From Myxococcota bacterium (lineage in GTDB: Bacteria; Myxococcota_A; Polyangia; Polyangiales; Houyiibacteriaceae), in NCBI GenBank assembly GCA_028284955.1, contig JANQQS010000156.1, forward strand, positions 1 through 43,521: DNA of 43,521 bases, given 5' to 3'. Both the position numbers and the translations under genes were made by a program. Of the stretch, positions 17,853 to 25,584 are shown piece after piece (position 1 is the stretch's first letter; each line of letters starts with the position of its first letter). The notes below the pieces were generated by a model, which saw only the letters and a program-made list of their open reading frames with translations, was not told the DNA's origin and searched no databases.

Positions 17853-18764
17853 CTAGCCAAAGGAACTCACCAGCGATCGCGTGATCAACGCCCAGCCATC
17901 GACGACCACAAAGAGCAACACCTTCATCGGCGTGGACACCATCGTCGGCGGCAACATGACCATGCCCATCGCGGTCAGAATCGACGCCACCACCAAATCG
18001 ATGAGTACGAACGGAAGAAAGAGCAAAAACCCCATTTCAAAGCCCGAGCGGAGCTCCGAAATCATGAATGCAGGCACGAGAAGCACGAGCGACACCTCGC
18101 TCGCATCCGCGGGGCGCTCTGTATGGCTGAGCTCGTAGAACAAAATGAGATCGGCCTCGCGGGTCTGGCCGATGAGAAACGCGCTCACCACCGACTTCGA
18201 TCGCTCAAAGAGCTCTCCTTCGTCGATTGTTTCCTCGATATAAGGGTTCAGCGCGTGGTCGTTGAGCTTCTTTCCCACCGGGGCCATGACCACCCCCGTG
18301 AGCAAGAGCGAAAGCGCAAGCACGACTTGCATCGGAGGCACGTTCTGCGTGCCGATCGCCTGCCGCACGAAGCTCAGCACGACGACGATGCGGGTAAACG
18401 AAGTCATGGAGATCAAAATCGCAGGGGCAACGGCCAGGACCGTCAGCAGCCCCAAAATCTTCAGCGTCGGTACGACCTGCTCGGGGCCTTCTGCGTTGGT
18501 GAGGCTAATGTTGACTTGAGGAAGCGTCTGGGCGCTGGCGATGCTCGGCACGAGCAGGGCGGCAGCGAAGAGCAGCCAAAACCATATGCTCCTACGCTTT
18601 CCAATTGATTGGCCAATCAATTGGCTAATCGAGAGGCCAATGGATAGGCTAGTCGATAGGCCAACGGAACAAGCCGCCGAAGACAACGCTCGGGACCAAC
18701 CGGCCGACGCTGTACAGCGCGCAGCCGCGGTCCCGGACGCCATCGCCGACGCAGTTGCGATCAC
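17853..18764 (-). CDS. fliP: Flagellar export gate protein FliP with N-terminal extension
   Basis: 303 residues against about 245 in most FliP proteins. The mature part is normal: the signal sequence (RRSIWFWLLFAAALLVPSIASA) is followed by ILTVLAVAPAILISMTSFTRI and the C-terminal gate helices. FliP pentamers form the core of the protein-conducting gate. ATG 18764 overlaps the fliO stop as ATGA, so translation should begin there. This adds about 55 residues before the signal sequence, partly made of tetrapeptide repeats encoded by a 12-nt DNA array. If the extension is real, the signal peptide is internal. A TTG nearer the signal sequence (in QLIGQSIGKRRS) is an alternative start without a clear ribosome site. 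Confidence 0.93.
   Translation of the reverse strand: MIATASAMASGTAAARCTASAGWSRALSSAACSVGLSTSLSIGLSISQLIGQSIGKRRSIWFWLLFAAALLVPSIASAQTLPQVNISLTNAEGPEQVVPTLKILGLLTVLAVAPAILISMTSFTRIVVVLSFVRQAIGTQNVPPMQVVLALSLLLTGVVMAPVGKKLNDHALNPYIEETIDEGELFERSKSVVSAFLIGQTREADLILFYELSHTERPADASEVSLVLLVPAFMISELRSGFEMGFLLFLPFVLIDLVVASILTAMGMVMLPPTMVSTPMKVLLFVVVDGWALITRSLVSSFG
18601..18660 (-). repeat. 12-nt tandem array with a perfect 24-bp palindrome in fliP
   Basis: Five 12-nt units, each with the pattern c(c/t)aNNNNNNNgg, lie head to tail. The first two together (18601-18624) form a perfect 24-bp palindrome. They encode SLSIGLSISQLIGQSIG-type tetrapeptides just before the FliP signal sequence. The AT content is markedly above the flanks. 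Copy-number change in units of 12 nt would keep the frame. Confidence 0.85.
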
Positions 18765-19951
18765 GGCTTGCCGTTCGCGGAACGTGCCCGCAGTTTCATC
18801 AATCCCGAAACCGCCTCAGAGTTGAACGCGTTCGCGCGCCGCGCTCGGTGGGCCGTAGCGAGGCGCAACAGCTGCGCTCCGAAACGGGATTCTCCGCCCA
18901 CCTCGGGTGCCGGAAGTTGGTCCGTGTTCAAGCTGTCTTGGGTTTCTCGTAGGTCTCCGGCCAGCGGAAACGCACCGAGTTCTTCTTGCTCCCCATCTTC
19001 GGGAGACGACGATGCAATACGCTGCGTGCTGTTGCCGTGAATCGACAGGAGATGCTCTTCTCCCAAGGCGCGCACCACCACCAGCTGATGTCGCGGCCCG
19101 AGCCGCCGACTCGCCACGATGGAGATATCCGCTTTGCGTGCTTCCAGTGGAGACCGGTTCATCAACCGGACGCCTAGATATACGGCACCAAGCAGCGCCG
19201 TGATAAGCGCCATGAGCCCATATGGAGTCCCGCGGGGTGGTGTAAACGACGCCACCGTGGCCGACCGAGCGCTCGAAAGGCTCGGAGTAAACTTCGCGTC
19301 GGTTGACTGCTTTTTGGTCGCCTGCGCGTTGGATAACTGCGCTGCACCCAACTGTGCTGTGTCTGACTGCGCTGCACCCAACTGCGCTGCGCCCGACCGC
19401 TCAGATTTGACCTTGGCAGACTCGCCTGCCGACTTGTTGTCTTCGTTCGAAGCACGCCTTTTTGCTGCCAATTCGCCGACTGCGGAGCTGGCTTTCTTTT
19501 TGGATGCTTGAACGAGAGGGAGCAGCGGTCGGGAAATTGCGATGCGGGTTTGAGCTGATTCTGTGCTCACGTGGATGTCGCCCGTGCTTAGGCGGCGTCG
19601 ATCGCCGATGCGAATCTGGACCACCGCGGATTCGTCTGCTCCGCCACGAACTTTCACCCACCGGATCGCAGATCCATCGCCTTCCAAGTCGAGACGGCGG
19701 TTGGTGGGAACATTCGGAAACCAGATTCTTACGAGCCCTTTTTGGGTCCGAATTCGCGGCGCACGAAGCGCTTTTTTCGAGGTGATCACGATTTCTGCGT
19801 GGTCGGCGCCGAGGGAATACTCGGCGTTCACGACATCGTTCATATCCTCGGCGTGTACCGCGCTCGGAATCATTGCCACGCCTACCGCGACCCACAAGGC
19901 CCATCCGCCGAACGCGGCCGCGCCTACATCCAATCTGCACTGCTCTCTCAT
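18761..19951 (-). CDS. fliO: FliO-like export protein with an N-terminal AMIN-like domain
   Basis: 396 residues, much longer than typical FliO (about 100-150). A signal peptide at residues 1-34 is followed by an AMIN-like periplasmic beta domain (VVNAEYSLGADHAEIVITSKK, then GLVRIWFPNVP). Next comes a Lys/Ser/Ala-rich linker with tandem repeats, one membrane helix (PYGLMALITALLGAVYLGVRLM) and the FliO core (DISIVASRRLGPRHQLVVVRALGEEHLLSIHG). FliO assists assembly of FliP. An AMIN domain would add peptidoglycan or periplasmic contact; that is inferred. Start ATG 19951 overlaps fliN by ATGA and the end overlaps fliP the same way. The assignment rests on position plus the short conserved core. 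Confidence 0.85.
   Translation of the reverse strand: MREQCRLDVGAAAFGGWALWVAVGVAMIPSAVHAEDMNDVVNAEYSLGADHAEIVITSKKALRAPRIRTQKGLVRIWFPNVPTNRRLDLEGDGSAIRWVKVRGGADESAVVQIRIGDRRRLSTGDIHVSTESAQTRIAISRPLLPLVQASKKKASSAVGELAAKRRASNEDNKSAGESAKVKSERSGAAQLGAAQSDTAQLGAAQLSNAQATKKQSTDAKFTPSLSSARSATVASFTPPRGTPYGLMALITALLGAVYLGVRLMNRSPLEARKADISIVASRRLGPRHQLVVVRALGEEHLLSIHGNSTQRIASSSPEDGEQEELGAFPLAGDLRETQDSLNTDQLPAPEVGGESRFGAQLLRLATAHRARRANAFNSEAVSGLMKLRARSANGKP
19335..19394 (-). repeat. Four 15-nt tandem units in fliO
   Basis: Four 15-nt units based on aactgcgctgcaccc (19335-19349 and on) encode Gln/Ala/Leu-rich pentapeptides (GAAQL, SDTAQ) in the periplasmic linker between the AMIN-like domain and the membrane helix of FliO. 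They are in frame and imperfect. Confidence 0.85.
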
Positions 19952-20511
19952 TGGGCTCCCTCTCCTCCCAGTCGTTTGACACGCTCCGACGGCGACACGA
20001 TGTCGGTGACCCGTACTCCGTACCGGTCGCCCACAATCACCGCTTCGCCTTCGGCAATCAGTGTTTGGTTTGCGTAAATGGACAGCGGCGCGCCGGCCGC
20101 TGCATCAAGTTCCACAACCGTGCCGGCGCCTACTTTGAGCAGCTCGCCAATACGCACTCGCTTTCGCCCCAGCTCAACCTGCAAGGTCAACGGTATTTCG
20201 AGCACGCGAGCAAGATCATCATTGACCGGCGCGCTTTCGTCAGAACCTTTCCCAGCGGACGCCGCGGCAGCTCCTCCCGGAGTTGAAACACCCGGCGCTT
20301 CTCCTCCGGTCGCGTCTCCGGAAGCAGGCGGTCGCCCATACGCCGGAGAGGCGTCTTCCTTGCCCGGGTCGTTGCCATCGTTGCGGCGCGCTTCATTGGG
20401 TGCAGCGTTCGCCGGCGGCATCGAAGGAACCGGTTCCGCTGGCGTGGGATCGGCGGTCGCGCTTCGTTGCGGAACCGGCAGATCAGATTCGTTTGTTGCT
20501 TCGTGCTCCAT
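19948..20511 (-). CDS. fliN: Flagellar motor switch protein FliN
   Basis: 187 residues. The C-terminal 80 residues are the SpoA/FliN domain (LEIPLTLQVELGRKRVRIGELLKVGAGTVVELD, then ANQTLIAEGEAVIVGDRYGVRVTDI). The first about 100 residues are a Pro/Ala/Glu low-complexity extension without family similarity. FliN forms the lower C-ring with FliM and docks the export ATPase complex through FliH. It lies 11 nt after fliM and overlaps fliO by 4 nt. Confidence 0.95.
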   Translation of the reverse strand: MEHEATNESDLPVPQRSATADPTPAEPVPSMPPANAAPNEARRNDGNDPGKEDASPAYGRPPASGDATGGEAPGVSTPGGAAAASAGKGSDESAPVNDDLARVLEIPLTLQVELGRKRVRIGELLKVGAGTVVELDAAAGAPLSIYANQTLIAEGEAVIVGDRYGVRVTDIVSPSERVKRLGGEGAQ

Positions 20512-20522
20512 TCATGTCCCTT

Positions 20523-21488
20523 TCAGCGAGTCGAGCGCACCTCAATCGCCAAGTTTCCGTGCCGAACGACCGGCTTTCCGACAAACACCTCGACTCCGCC
20601 CGCGTGCACACGCGTCGGTTCCCCGGGCACAGAGTCGAGCCGAACAATGTCTCCCGCGCTGAGCTCGAGCGCGTCGCGCAAGGTGATCTGCCGATTCCCC
20701 AGCACCGCCACCAAGTCGACATGGGTTGCCTGAATGCGTCGTCCCATGACCCGCTGCTCGAACCGCGAAGCCACAGGGGTCGACGACTCGGCTTCCGGCG
20801 CTGATGTAGCGGCGACCGCTTCCGGGCTCAGCGCGAGGGTAATTTCATCCGCGGGAACGACCCGTGGGTTGAGCACCCAGGCAACCCTCAACACAGGAGC
20901 AAACTGGGGAATATCGGGAAGGCTCGCCACGTTGGGCAGTATTTCTTTCACCCGAAGCGCGCTCTCGTCCTGGCACCAGCATTGACCGAGCGACGCAACA
21001 AGTTCTTCGATCGGGGCTTTGAGCACTCTCCGATCGACCGGGCTAAGCGCGGCTCGCGCGCCCGTTGCTTCTTCAGCTTCATCGGTCTCCCCTTGGGGAA
21101 GCGGGGCGCCCATACTTCGATCGAGCAAGAACGAGACGAGAGAAGGGCCGACGACGAGAAGGGCAAAGCTACCGTCTTTGGCTTCAAGCGCGGTGATTGC
21201 TGCCCCCGGCGTAATTCCGCTCGCCATCACACCAAACGCTGCGACTTCAGCGGGCAGCGTATCGACTTCGCTCGAAGCACCTGAGTAGCGAAGCATGATG
21301 CGCTGAGCCTCTGCGGCGAACGCAGTCGAGGAGCGGTCAGCCGGAGCGAGCGCACGCCGAAGTCGCCGCTCGGGTGATGCGAGGTCGACACCCTCGACCG
21401 ACTTCGCGTCGGACGACCCTTCCCGCATCGCGTCGAGAAGCGCATCGGTCTCCTCTGAAGACAGAAGTGGTTCTCCTCCTCCGCTCAC
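20523..21488 (-). CDS. fliM: Flagellar motor switch protein FliM
   Basis: 321 residues. The N-terminal LLSSEETDALLDAM corresponds to the FliM peptide that binds phosphorylated CheY. The middle domain is divergent. The C-terminal SpoA domain is clear (VLGNRQITLRDALELSAGDIVRLDS, then VEVFVGKPVVRHGNLAIEV). FliM links FliG to FliN in the C-ring and sets rotation direction. The middle domain keeps the CheC-like pattern weakly, so detailed torque residues cannot be judged. Start and fliL stop overlap by 4 nt. Confidence 0.92.
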   Translation of the reverse strand: MSGGGEPLLSSEETDALLDAMREGSSDAKSVEGVDLASPERRLRRALAPADRSSTAFAAEAQRIMLRYSGASSEVDTLPAEVAAFGVMASGITPGAAITALEAKDGSFALLVVGPSLVSFLLDRSMGAPLPQGETDEAEEATGARAALSPVDRRVLKAPIEELVASLGQCWCQDESALRVKEILPNVASLPDIPQFAPVLRVAWVLNPRVVPADEITLALSPEAVAATSAPEAESSTPVASRFEQRVMGRRIQATHVDLVAVLGNRQITLRDALELSAGDIVRLDSVPGEPTRVHAGGVEVFVGKPVVRHGNLAIEVRSTR

Positions 21489-21994
21489 TGGACTACGAAC
21501 TCCGTGTAGAAGACGCGCTTGACCATCTTTTTGCCAAGCACTTCGTTGATGGCCTTGACCAGATCGGCGCGAATCTCTTCCTTCCGCTCCGATCCAAGAG
21601 ACGACTCGACGGTGAGCTCCGAAAAATAGATGAGGAGCCGGTTGCGAATCGGCACCTTGAGCTCTTCGACCTTTAGCTTCGTTTCTTCGTTTTTGACTTC
21701 GAGATGTAAGGTCACCCGAATGAAGCGACCCGCCGAGGTGTCGTTGAGGTTGGCCACGAGCGCCTGCATCTCGACCAGCGGTCCATACTCGGTCGAGTTG
21801 GGATCGTCGTCTTCTTCCTCTTCTTCTTCATCCCCTTCATCGAGCTCGTCAGCGGAGGCGCCGTTTTGAAAGAGGGCCATGTAGGCGCCAAGCCCCGCGA
21901 CCGCGAGAATGTTCACGATCACCAGGATCAAAATGAGCTTGCTCTTCCCGCCGGCAGGCTTGACGTCTTCTTCGGCTGACTCTTCGTTTGCCAT
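21485..21994 (-). CDS. fliL: Flagellar basal-body protein FliL
   Basis: 169 residues from ATG 21994 (MANEESAEEDVKPAGGK). An in-frame ATG at 22015 lies inside the sigma-54 promoter and is therefore unlikely. It has one membrane helix (SKLILILVIVNILAVAGLGAYMALF), an acidic stretch of Asp/Glu, and the stomatin-like FliL domain ending VFYTEFVVQ. FliL surrounds stator units and supports torque. It is the first gene of the fliL-to-flgG unit. No Shine-Dalgarno sequence precedes the ATG, consistent with a very short leader. Confidence 0.93.
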   Translation of the reverse strand: MANEESAEEDVKPAGGKSKLILILVIVNILAVAGLGAYMALFQNGASADELDEGDEEEEEEDDDPNSTEYGPLVEMQALVANLNDTSAGRFIRVTLHLEVKNEETKLKVEELKVPIRNRLLIYFSELTVESSLGSERKEEIRADLVKAINEVLGKKMVKRVFYTEFVVQ

Positions 21995-22006
21995 GCGTCT
22001 GCATAA

Positions 22007-22022
22007 AGCAGACATCGTGCCA
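22007..22022 (-). promoter_or_regulatory. Sigma-54 promoter of the fliL-flgG operon
   Basis: The minus strand reads TGGCACG-atgt-CTGCT, against the consensus TGGCACG-N4-TTGCW (one mismatch in the -12 box). The predicted start point is near 21996, only 2-3 nt before the fliL ATG at 21994, giving an almost leaderless transcript. It lies directly after the flgE terminator and matches the promoter before flgB in its -24 element. Confidence 0.8.
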
Positions 22023-22042
22023 GTTGAACGCGCCGAAAATCG

Positions 22043-22070
22043 CTAAAGTTTTTCTCCTTTCGACCGAGGC
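22043..22070 (+). promoter_or_regulatory. Sigma-28-like element facing right, between fliL and flgE
   Basis: CTAAA (22043-22047), exactly 15 nt, then ACCGAGGC (22063-22070). FliA consensus is CTAAA-N15-GCCGATAA. It would initiate near 22077 and transcribe the flgE antisense strand; no sensible plus-strand gene follows. Its surroundings (aaaatcgctaaag) recur upstream of the kinase at 34107. It could instead be a binding site for the sigma-54 activator, since it lies about 18 nt upstream of the fliL -24 box. Confidence 0.4.
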
Positions 22071-22122
22071 ATCGCCAGGGGTTCGCCAGAACACCGACAG
22101 AGTTCTGACGTTTAGCGAGCGG

Positions 22123-22164
22123 CAAAAAGAAAAGGGCCCAGCCAAAAAAACGGCCAAGACCCTT
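22123..22164 (-). terminator. Terminator after flgE
   Basis: On the minus strand, AAGGG (22164-22160) pairs with CCCTT (22136-22132) and the stem extends with wobble and interrupted pairs around a T-rich loop. It is followed by TTCTTTTTG (22131-22123). It sits about 45 nt after the flgE stop and before the fliL promoter, where a unit boundary is expected. Confidence 0.5.
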
Positions 22165-22210
22165 GTTCCTACGTCAACGCACATCGTTGCGTCGACTGCG
22201 TGGATGAAGG

Positions 22211-23506
22211 CTAACGCTTGAGGTTGATGAGCTCACCATACATGTCGTCGGCCGTCGTGATGACTCGAGAGTTCGCTTGAAACCCTCTCTGCAGCGCAAT
22301 CAGATCGACAAACTCCTGCCCGAGGTCGACGTTCGATTGTTCGAGTGCACCCGAAACGATCGATCCTCGTCCTCCGGAAGCTGCCCCGGCGACCAACGCT
22401 TCACCAGACTCCTGCGTCTCGCTCCATAGATTCTGGCCCGCTCGGTTGAGTCCGCCGACGCTGGCAAACGTCGCCACCGCGACTTGACCCAGCGTCCGCA
22501 TTTGACCGTTGCTGAAAATGCCGGTCACCATTCCGTCCGCCTCTACATTGACCCCCGCCACGGTTCCCGCGCCATAGCCGTCTTGGGAAAGCCCATTGGT
22601 GGTCGAGGGGCTGGCAAACTGGGTCGTCGCCGCAAGACCGGTTCCTCCATCGGTAGTGATCGCGTCGCCGAAGTCAAAGGTGATGGTTTGGCCGGGAGTG
22701 GCATCCACGAAATCCCAAGAGCTCGCACCAGGGGTTTCTGTATCGAGCGCGCCGTTGGTGGTGAACGACAGTGTACCGCTCGCGCCTTCAGTCGGAACTC
22801 CGGCTGTCCCGCCCGTCAAATCGCCGCCATCCACCATCGCGTGCCACTCCCACGCATTTGAACCGCTATGCCGAAAATAGACAGTGAGCTCGTGGCTATT
22901 GCCTAGAGAATCGTAGACCGTCAATCCAGTGGAGAAGTTCGAGGTTTGGTCGGGGTTTGTGGGGTCCCACGCCGCGGGAATCGCCGCCTCGGAATCGAGG
23001 TTGAGCGACATATCACTCATCGTGGTGGGGTTCGCGGGAATGGTATTGCCGGCCACGTTGAGCGGCCCCAGCGTCGAACCAATGGCCCCCGTGTTGTCTG
23101 CGGTATACCCCATCAAGGCCATGTTGTTCGGATTGACGAGCTGCCCCTGATTGTCGATCTGAAACTGGCCTGCCCGCGTATAGAACTGACCCTGGATGCC
23201 GCCGACGTTGCCTTGGACAGCGAAGAACCCATTTCCCGAAATCGCCAGATCCGTGGGCGATTCGGTGGTGAGAAGCGATCCTTGGCTCCACATCTGTTCG
23301 ATATGGGCAAGCCGCGAGCCCGCACCCGCCTGAGGCGCAGCGCCAGGCCCGGCAACCGATTGCCCGAGCACATCTTCAAACACGCTCCGCGACCGTTTGA
23401 ACCCCACCGTGCTGACGTTGGCGATATTGTCGCCAGTGACTCCAATCGCTCGGCTATGCGAGCGAAGCCCCGCTGCTCCCGTATTCAATGAACGCAAAAT
23501 GCTCAT
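22211..23506 (-). CDS. flgE: Flagellar hook protein FlgE
   Basis: 431 residues, a normal hook length. The N-terminus reads ILRSLNTGAAGLRSHSRAIGVTGDNIANVSTVGFKRSR. The middle hook domains carry YDSLGNSHELTVYFRH, and the C-terminus SNVDLGQEFVDLIALQRGFQANSRVITTADDMYGELINL is diagnostic. About 120 subunits form the universal joint outside the cell, capped by FlgD and limited by FliK, both encoded just upstream. It is the last gene of the flgB-flgE unit. ATG 23506 lies 13 nt after the flgD stop with GGGAAAAG upstream. Confidence 0.97.
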   Translation of the reverse strand: MSILRSLNTGAAGLRSHSRAIGVTGDNIANVSTVGFKRSRSVFEDVLGQSVAGPGAAPQAGAGSRLAHIEQMWSQGSLLTTESPTDLAISGNGFFAVQGNVGGIQGQFYTRAGQFQIDNQGQLVNPNNMALMGYTADNTGAIGSTLGPLNVAGNTIPANPTTMSDMSLNLDSEAAIPAAWDPTNPDQTSNFSTGLTVYDSLGNSHELTVYFRHSGSNAWEWHAMVDGGDLTGGTAGVPTEGASGTLSFTTNGALDTETPGASSWDFVDATPGQTITFDFGDAITTDGGTGLAATTQFASPSTTNGLSQDGYGAGTVAGVNVEADGMVTGIFSNGQMRTLGQVAVATFASVGGLNRAGQNLWSETQESGEALVAGAASGGRGSIVSGALEQSNVDLGQEFVDLIALQRGFQANSRVITTADDMYGELINLKR

Positions 23507-23519
23507 GGCTTTTCCCTTT

Positions 23520-24191
23520 CTACCTTTCTACCGAAATCACATCGCCGAGCAGCACGCGTGCTTCGCCGATGAGCAACTCTGGATGACCGTGTTCAAAGGC
23601 CACCCCCGAAACGCTTCCCACCACATCTGAGGACACATTCACGGGCGTGCCCGCTTCCGAAGTCGCGCTGTATTCCACGCGATATCGACCCGCGGGAAGA
23701 CGTTCTCCCGCACTATCCAGTCCGTCCCACGCAAACGCATGGGGGCCAGGGAACGCGCCGCCGAGCGAAATCTCTCGTACCACTTCGCCGCTGGCATCAC
23801 GAATCGTCGCCTGCACATCGGTGGCTCGCGCATCAAGCGTGAACGAAGTTCGGGCCGGCCCTGATTGATTGAGGCGCAGCGACGAGCCATCAGCGCGAAC
23901 GGTGCGCCCGACGAGCTCGGTCGCCTGCGAGTTGGCGATTCCTGCGGTTCCGATCTCGAGCGCAGTCAGCCGTCCTTCAATGGCCACGAGCTGCTCGACG
24001 CTCGTAAGGTCAGATAGCTGAGAGATCATTTCCCTCGAATCCATAGGGTCAAGAGGGTCTTGGTTTTGCAGCTGGGTCACGAGCAGCTGCATGAACGCGT
24101 CGCGTCCTAGGTCGTCTCCTTCGGTTCGCTCCACTCGCTCCGAAGCTGTCGGCGCGGCAAGCCCCGCGGTTGCATCGATCTCCATCTTCAT
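23520..24191 (-). CDS. flgD: Hook cap (hook assembly) protein FlgD
   Basis: 223 residues. The conserved N-terminal export/assembly segment LGRDAFMQLLVTQLQNQDPLDPMDSREMISQL is intact, followed by VEQLVAIEGRL. The C-terminal FlgD-Ig/tudor-like part has AWDGLDSAGERLPAGRYRVEY. FlgD caps the growing hook and is lost when filament assembly begins. Its ATG at 24191 overlaps the fliK stop (ATGA). GGGAGG is only 1 nt from that ATG and 7 nt from the next one at 24185, so MEIDATAG may be the true start. Confidence 0.95.
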   Translation of the reverse strand: MKMEIDATAGLAAPTASERVERTEGDDLGRDAFMQLLVTQLQNQDPLDPMDSREMISQLSDLTSVEQLVAIEGRLTALEIGTAGIANSQATELVGRTVRADGSSLRLNQSGPARTSFTLDARATDVQATIRDASGEVVREISLGGAFPGPHAFAWDGLDSAGERLPAGRYRVEYSATSEAGTPVNVSSDVVGSVSGVAFEHGHPELLIGEARVLLGDVISVER

Positions 24192-25159
24192 GCCTCCCTA
24201 TGCAGATCGAGTCCGGATCGTGGACGAATCCGCGTGTTGCGGCGCAGTCTCTTTGCGCCCGACCTCACTTCAACCCGCACCGAGCGCAGGTCCACGCCAT
24301 GCCGCGCGATATTCATCCGCAACGCCGACTGGCTCGCGAGCAATCGCGCCGCCACAGCGGGATGATTGGTCAGCGCGGTTACTTCCACCGAGCTGAACTG
24401 AACCTCGACCCGGAGCTGGACCAAACCCAGCTCGGGATGATCGACATCAATAATCGCGGAACTTTTCGCTCCTTCCTGAGGAAGCAGCCGTACCTCCGCA
24501 CCTTCGAGCGGCTCGGCCGGAACAGGAACGGCGATCGGCTCGGGGTTCGATACGGGGTTCGATGTACCGCCGCGATGAGCGAGTTCGCTTGAGACCTGTC
24601 GAACGAGATCGAGCGTCTGGAACACCGCTCGGTCCGGTGGCGTCGGAGCCGAAATCGGTGACGGCTCGCCAGCCTCTATCTCGGTCTGGAGGTCGGTCTC
24701 GAGAAATAGCGTTTCCTTCCCCAGCTCGGTGGGGATTGGTTCTGCAAGAGATGGTACGACGTGAGCTCGTCGGACCATTGCCGCCCCTTTGAGCAAACCT
24801 CGGTCCGATGGCCCGTGTCGAAGAGCTTCCGCATTGACGATCACCGGCTCGCTGTCTGTTGTCGGGCTCAGCTGTACTGTCGGGCTCATCTGGGCTGTCG
24901 GGCTCATCTGGGTTGTCGGGTTCAACTGTGCTGTCAGGCTCATCTGGGTTGTCGGGTTCAACTGTGCTGTCGGGCTCATCTGGGTTGTCGGGTCCAACTG
25001 GGAAGATTGCTTCGGTGAGTGAACCGGTTCGACAGGTACGAAGAATGCTCCGAATGAAATGCCCGAGCCTTCTTCGTTCCAGGTTTCGTATTCGTGCGAA
25101 TCGCTCGATTCGTCGCCGCCCAACTCGAGTTGCCCGATATTTGCCGCACCGATTTTCAT
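24188..25159 (-). CDS. fliK: Hook-length control protein FliK
   Basis: 323 residues. The C-terminal Flg_hook domain is recognisable (DHPELGLVQLRVEVQFSSVEVTALTNHPAVAARLLASQ, then LRMNIARHGVDLRSVRVEV). It interacts with FlhB to stop hook growth. The N-terminal ruler region contains a hexapeptide array, SPTAQM/NPTTQL-like, encoded by an 18-nt DNA repeat; array length could affect ruler length. The assignment rests on the C-terminal domain and the position fliI-fliJ-fliK-flgD-flgE. Start and stop each overlap the neighbours by 4 nt. Confidence 0.92.
   Translation of the reverse strand: MKIGAANIGQLELGGDESSDSHEYETWNEEGSGISFGAFFVPVEPVHSPKQSSQLDPTTQMSPTAQLNPTTQMSLTAQLNPTTQMSPTAQMSPTVQLSPTTDSEPVIVNAEALRHGPSDRGLLKGAAMVRRAHVVPSLAEPIPTELGKETLFLETDLQTEIEAGEPSPISAPTPPDRAVFQTLDLVRQVSSELAHRGGTSNPVSNPEPIAVPVPAEPLEGAEVRLLPQEGAKSSAIIDVDHPELGLVQLRVEVQFSSVEVTALTNHPAVAARLLASQSALRMNIARHGVDLRSVRVEVRSGAKRLRRNTRIRPRSGLDLHREA
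24861..25004 (-). repeat. Eight 18-nt tandem units in fliK
   Basis: Eight 18-nt units (gtcgggctcatctgggtt and close variants; gtcgggttcaactgtgct alternates) encode hexapeptides (D/N/S)PT(T/A/V)Q(L/M) near residues 55-100 of FliK. The middle units are almost identical, which suggests recent duplication. Confidence 0.9.
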
Positions 25160-25584
25160 GAATAAAACACCTTACGAGACGCCACTTCGTCGGCTTCCCC
25201 CTGTTCGCTCCGATCGATGCGCCGTTTGCGCTCGAGCTCGAGCTCGTCAGCGCGACGCGAGAGCCCGGTAATCTCCCGCGCCACTTCTTCTACCTGCGCA
25301 CGCGCTTGAGCTTGAACATCGGTGCGCTCCCGAACAATCTGCTGCGCATGGGCCCGCGATGTTTGCGCTCGCTTTAGCATATCCACCTGAGCGAGTAGCG
25401 TCTGCGAGCCATCTGCATTCTCGACCAGTGCCAGCCGAGCCTTTTCTTCCAGAACGCACGCTTGCGCCGATTGATGTTCGGCGACGGCTACCTCCCGATG
25501 AGCCCGGACGAGAGCTGCGCGGCGAACGTTTTTTACCCGTTCTTTGATCCCGATCAGACGCTTGAGGCGCGTGTGGTCTTTCAT
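25156..25584 (-). CDS. fliJ: Flagellar export chaperone FliJ
   Basis: 142 residues from ATG 25584, which overlaps the fliI stop as ATGA and follows GGAGG by about 7 nt; a longer frame starts at 25599. The sequence is almost entirely charged, coiled-coil helix (LKRLIGIKERVKNVRRAAL, then VEEVAREITGLSRRADELELERKRR), as in FliJ, which inserts as the stalk of the FliI hexamer and contacts FlhA. Sequence similarity in this family is low, so position between fliI and fliK is a main part of the evidence. Confidence 0.88.
   Translation of the reverse strand: MKDHTRLKRLIGIKERVKNVRRAALVRAHREVAVAEHQSAQACVLEEKARLALVENADGSQTLLAQVDMLKRAQTSRAHAQQIVRERTDVQAQARAQVEEVAREITGLSRRADELELERKRRIDRSEQGEADEVASRKVFYS

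Noticed and set aside
17607..18608. 333-codon plus-strand frame opposite fliQ/fliP
   Set aside because: His/Arg/Gln-rich artefact of the antisense strand of membrane-protein codons.
22040..22118. Inverted pair of tcgctaaa elements between flgE and fliL
   Set aside because: The minus-strand member has no CCGA at the sigma-28 spacing, and an 8-bp match over 78 nt is weak alone.
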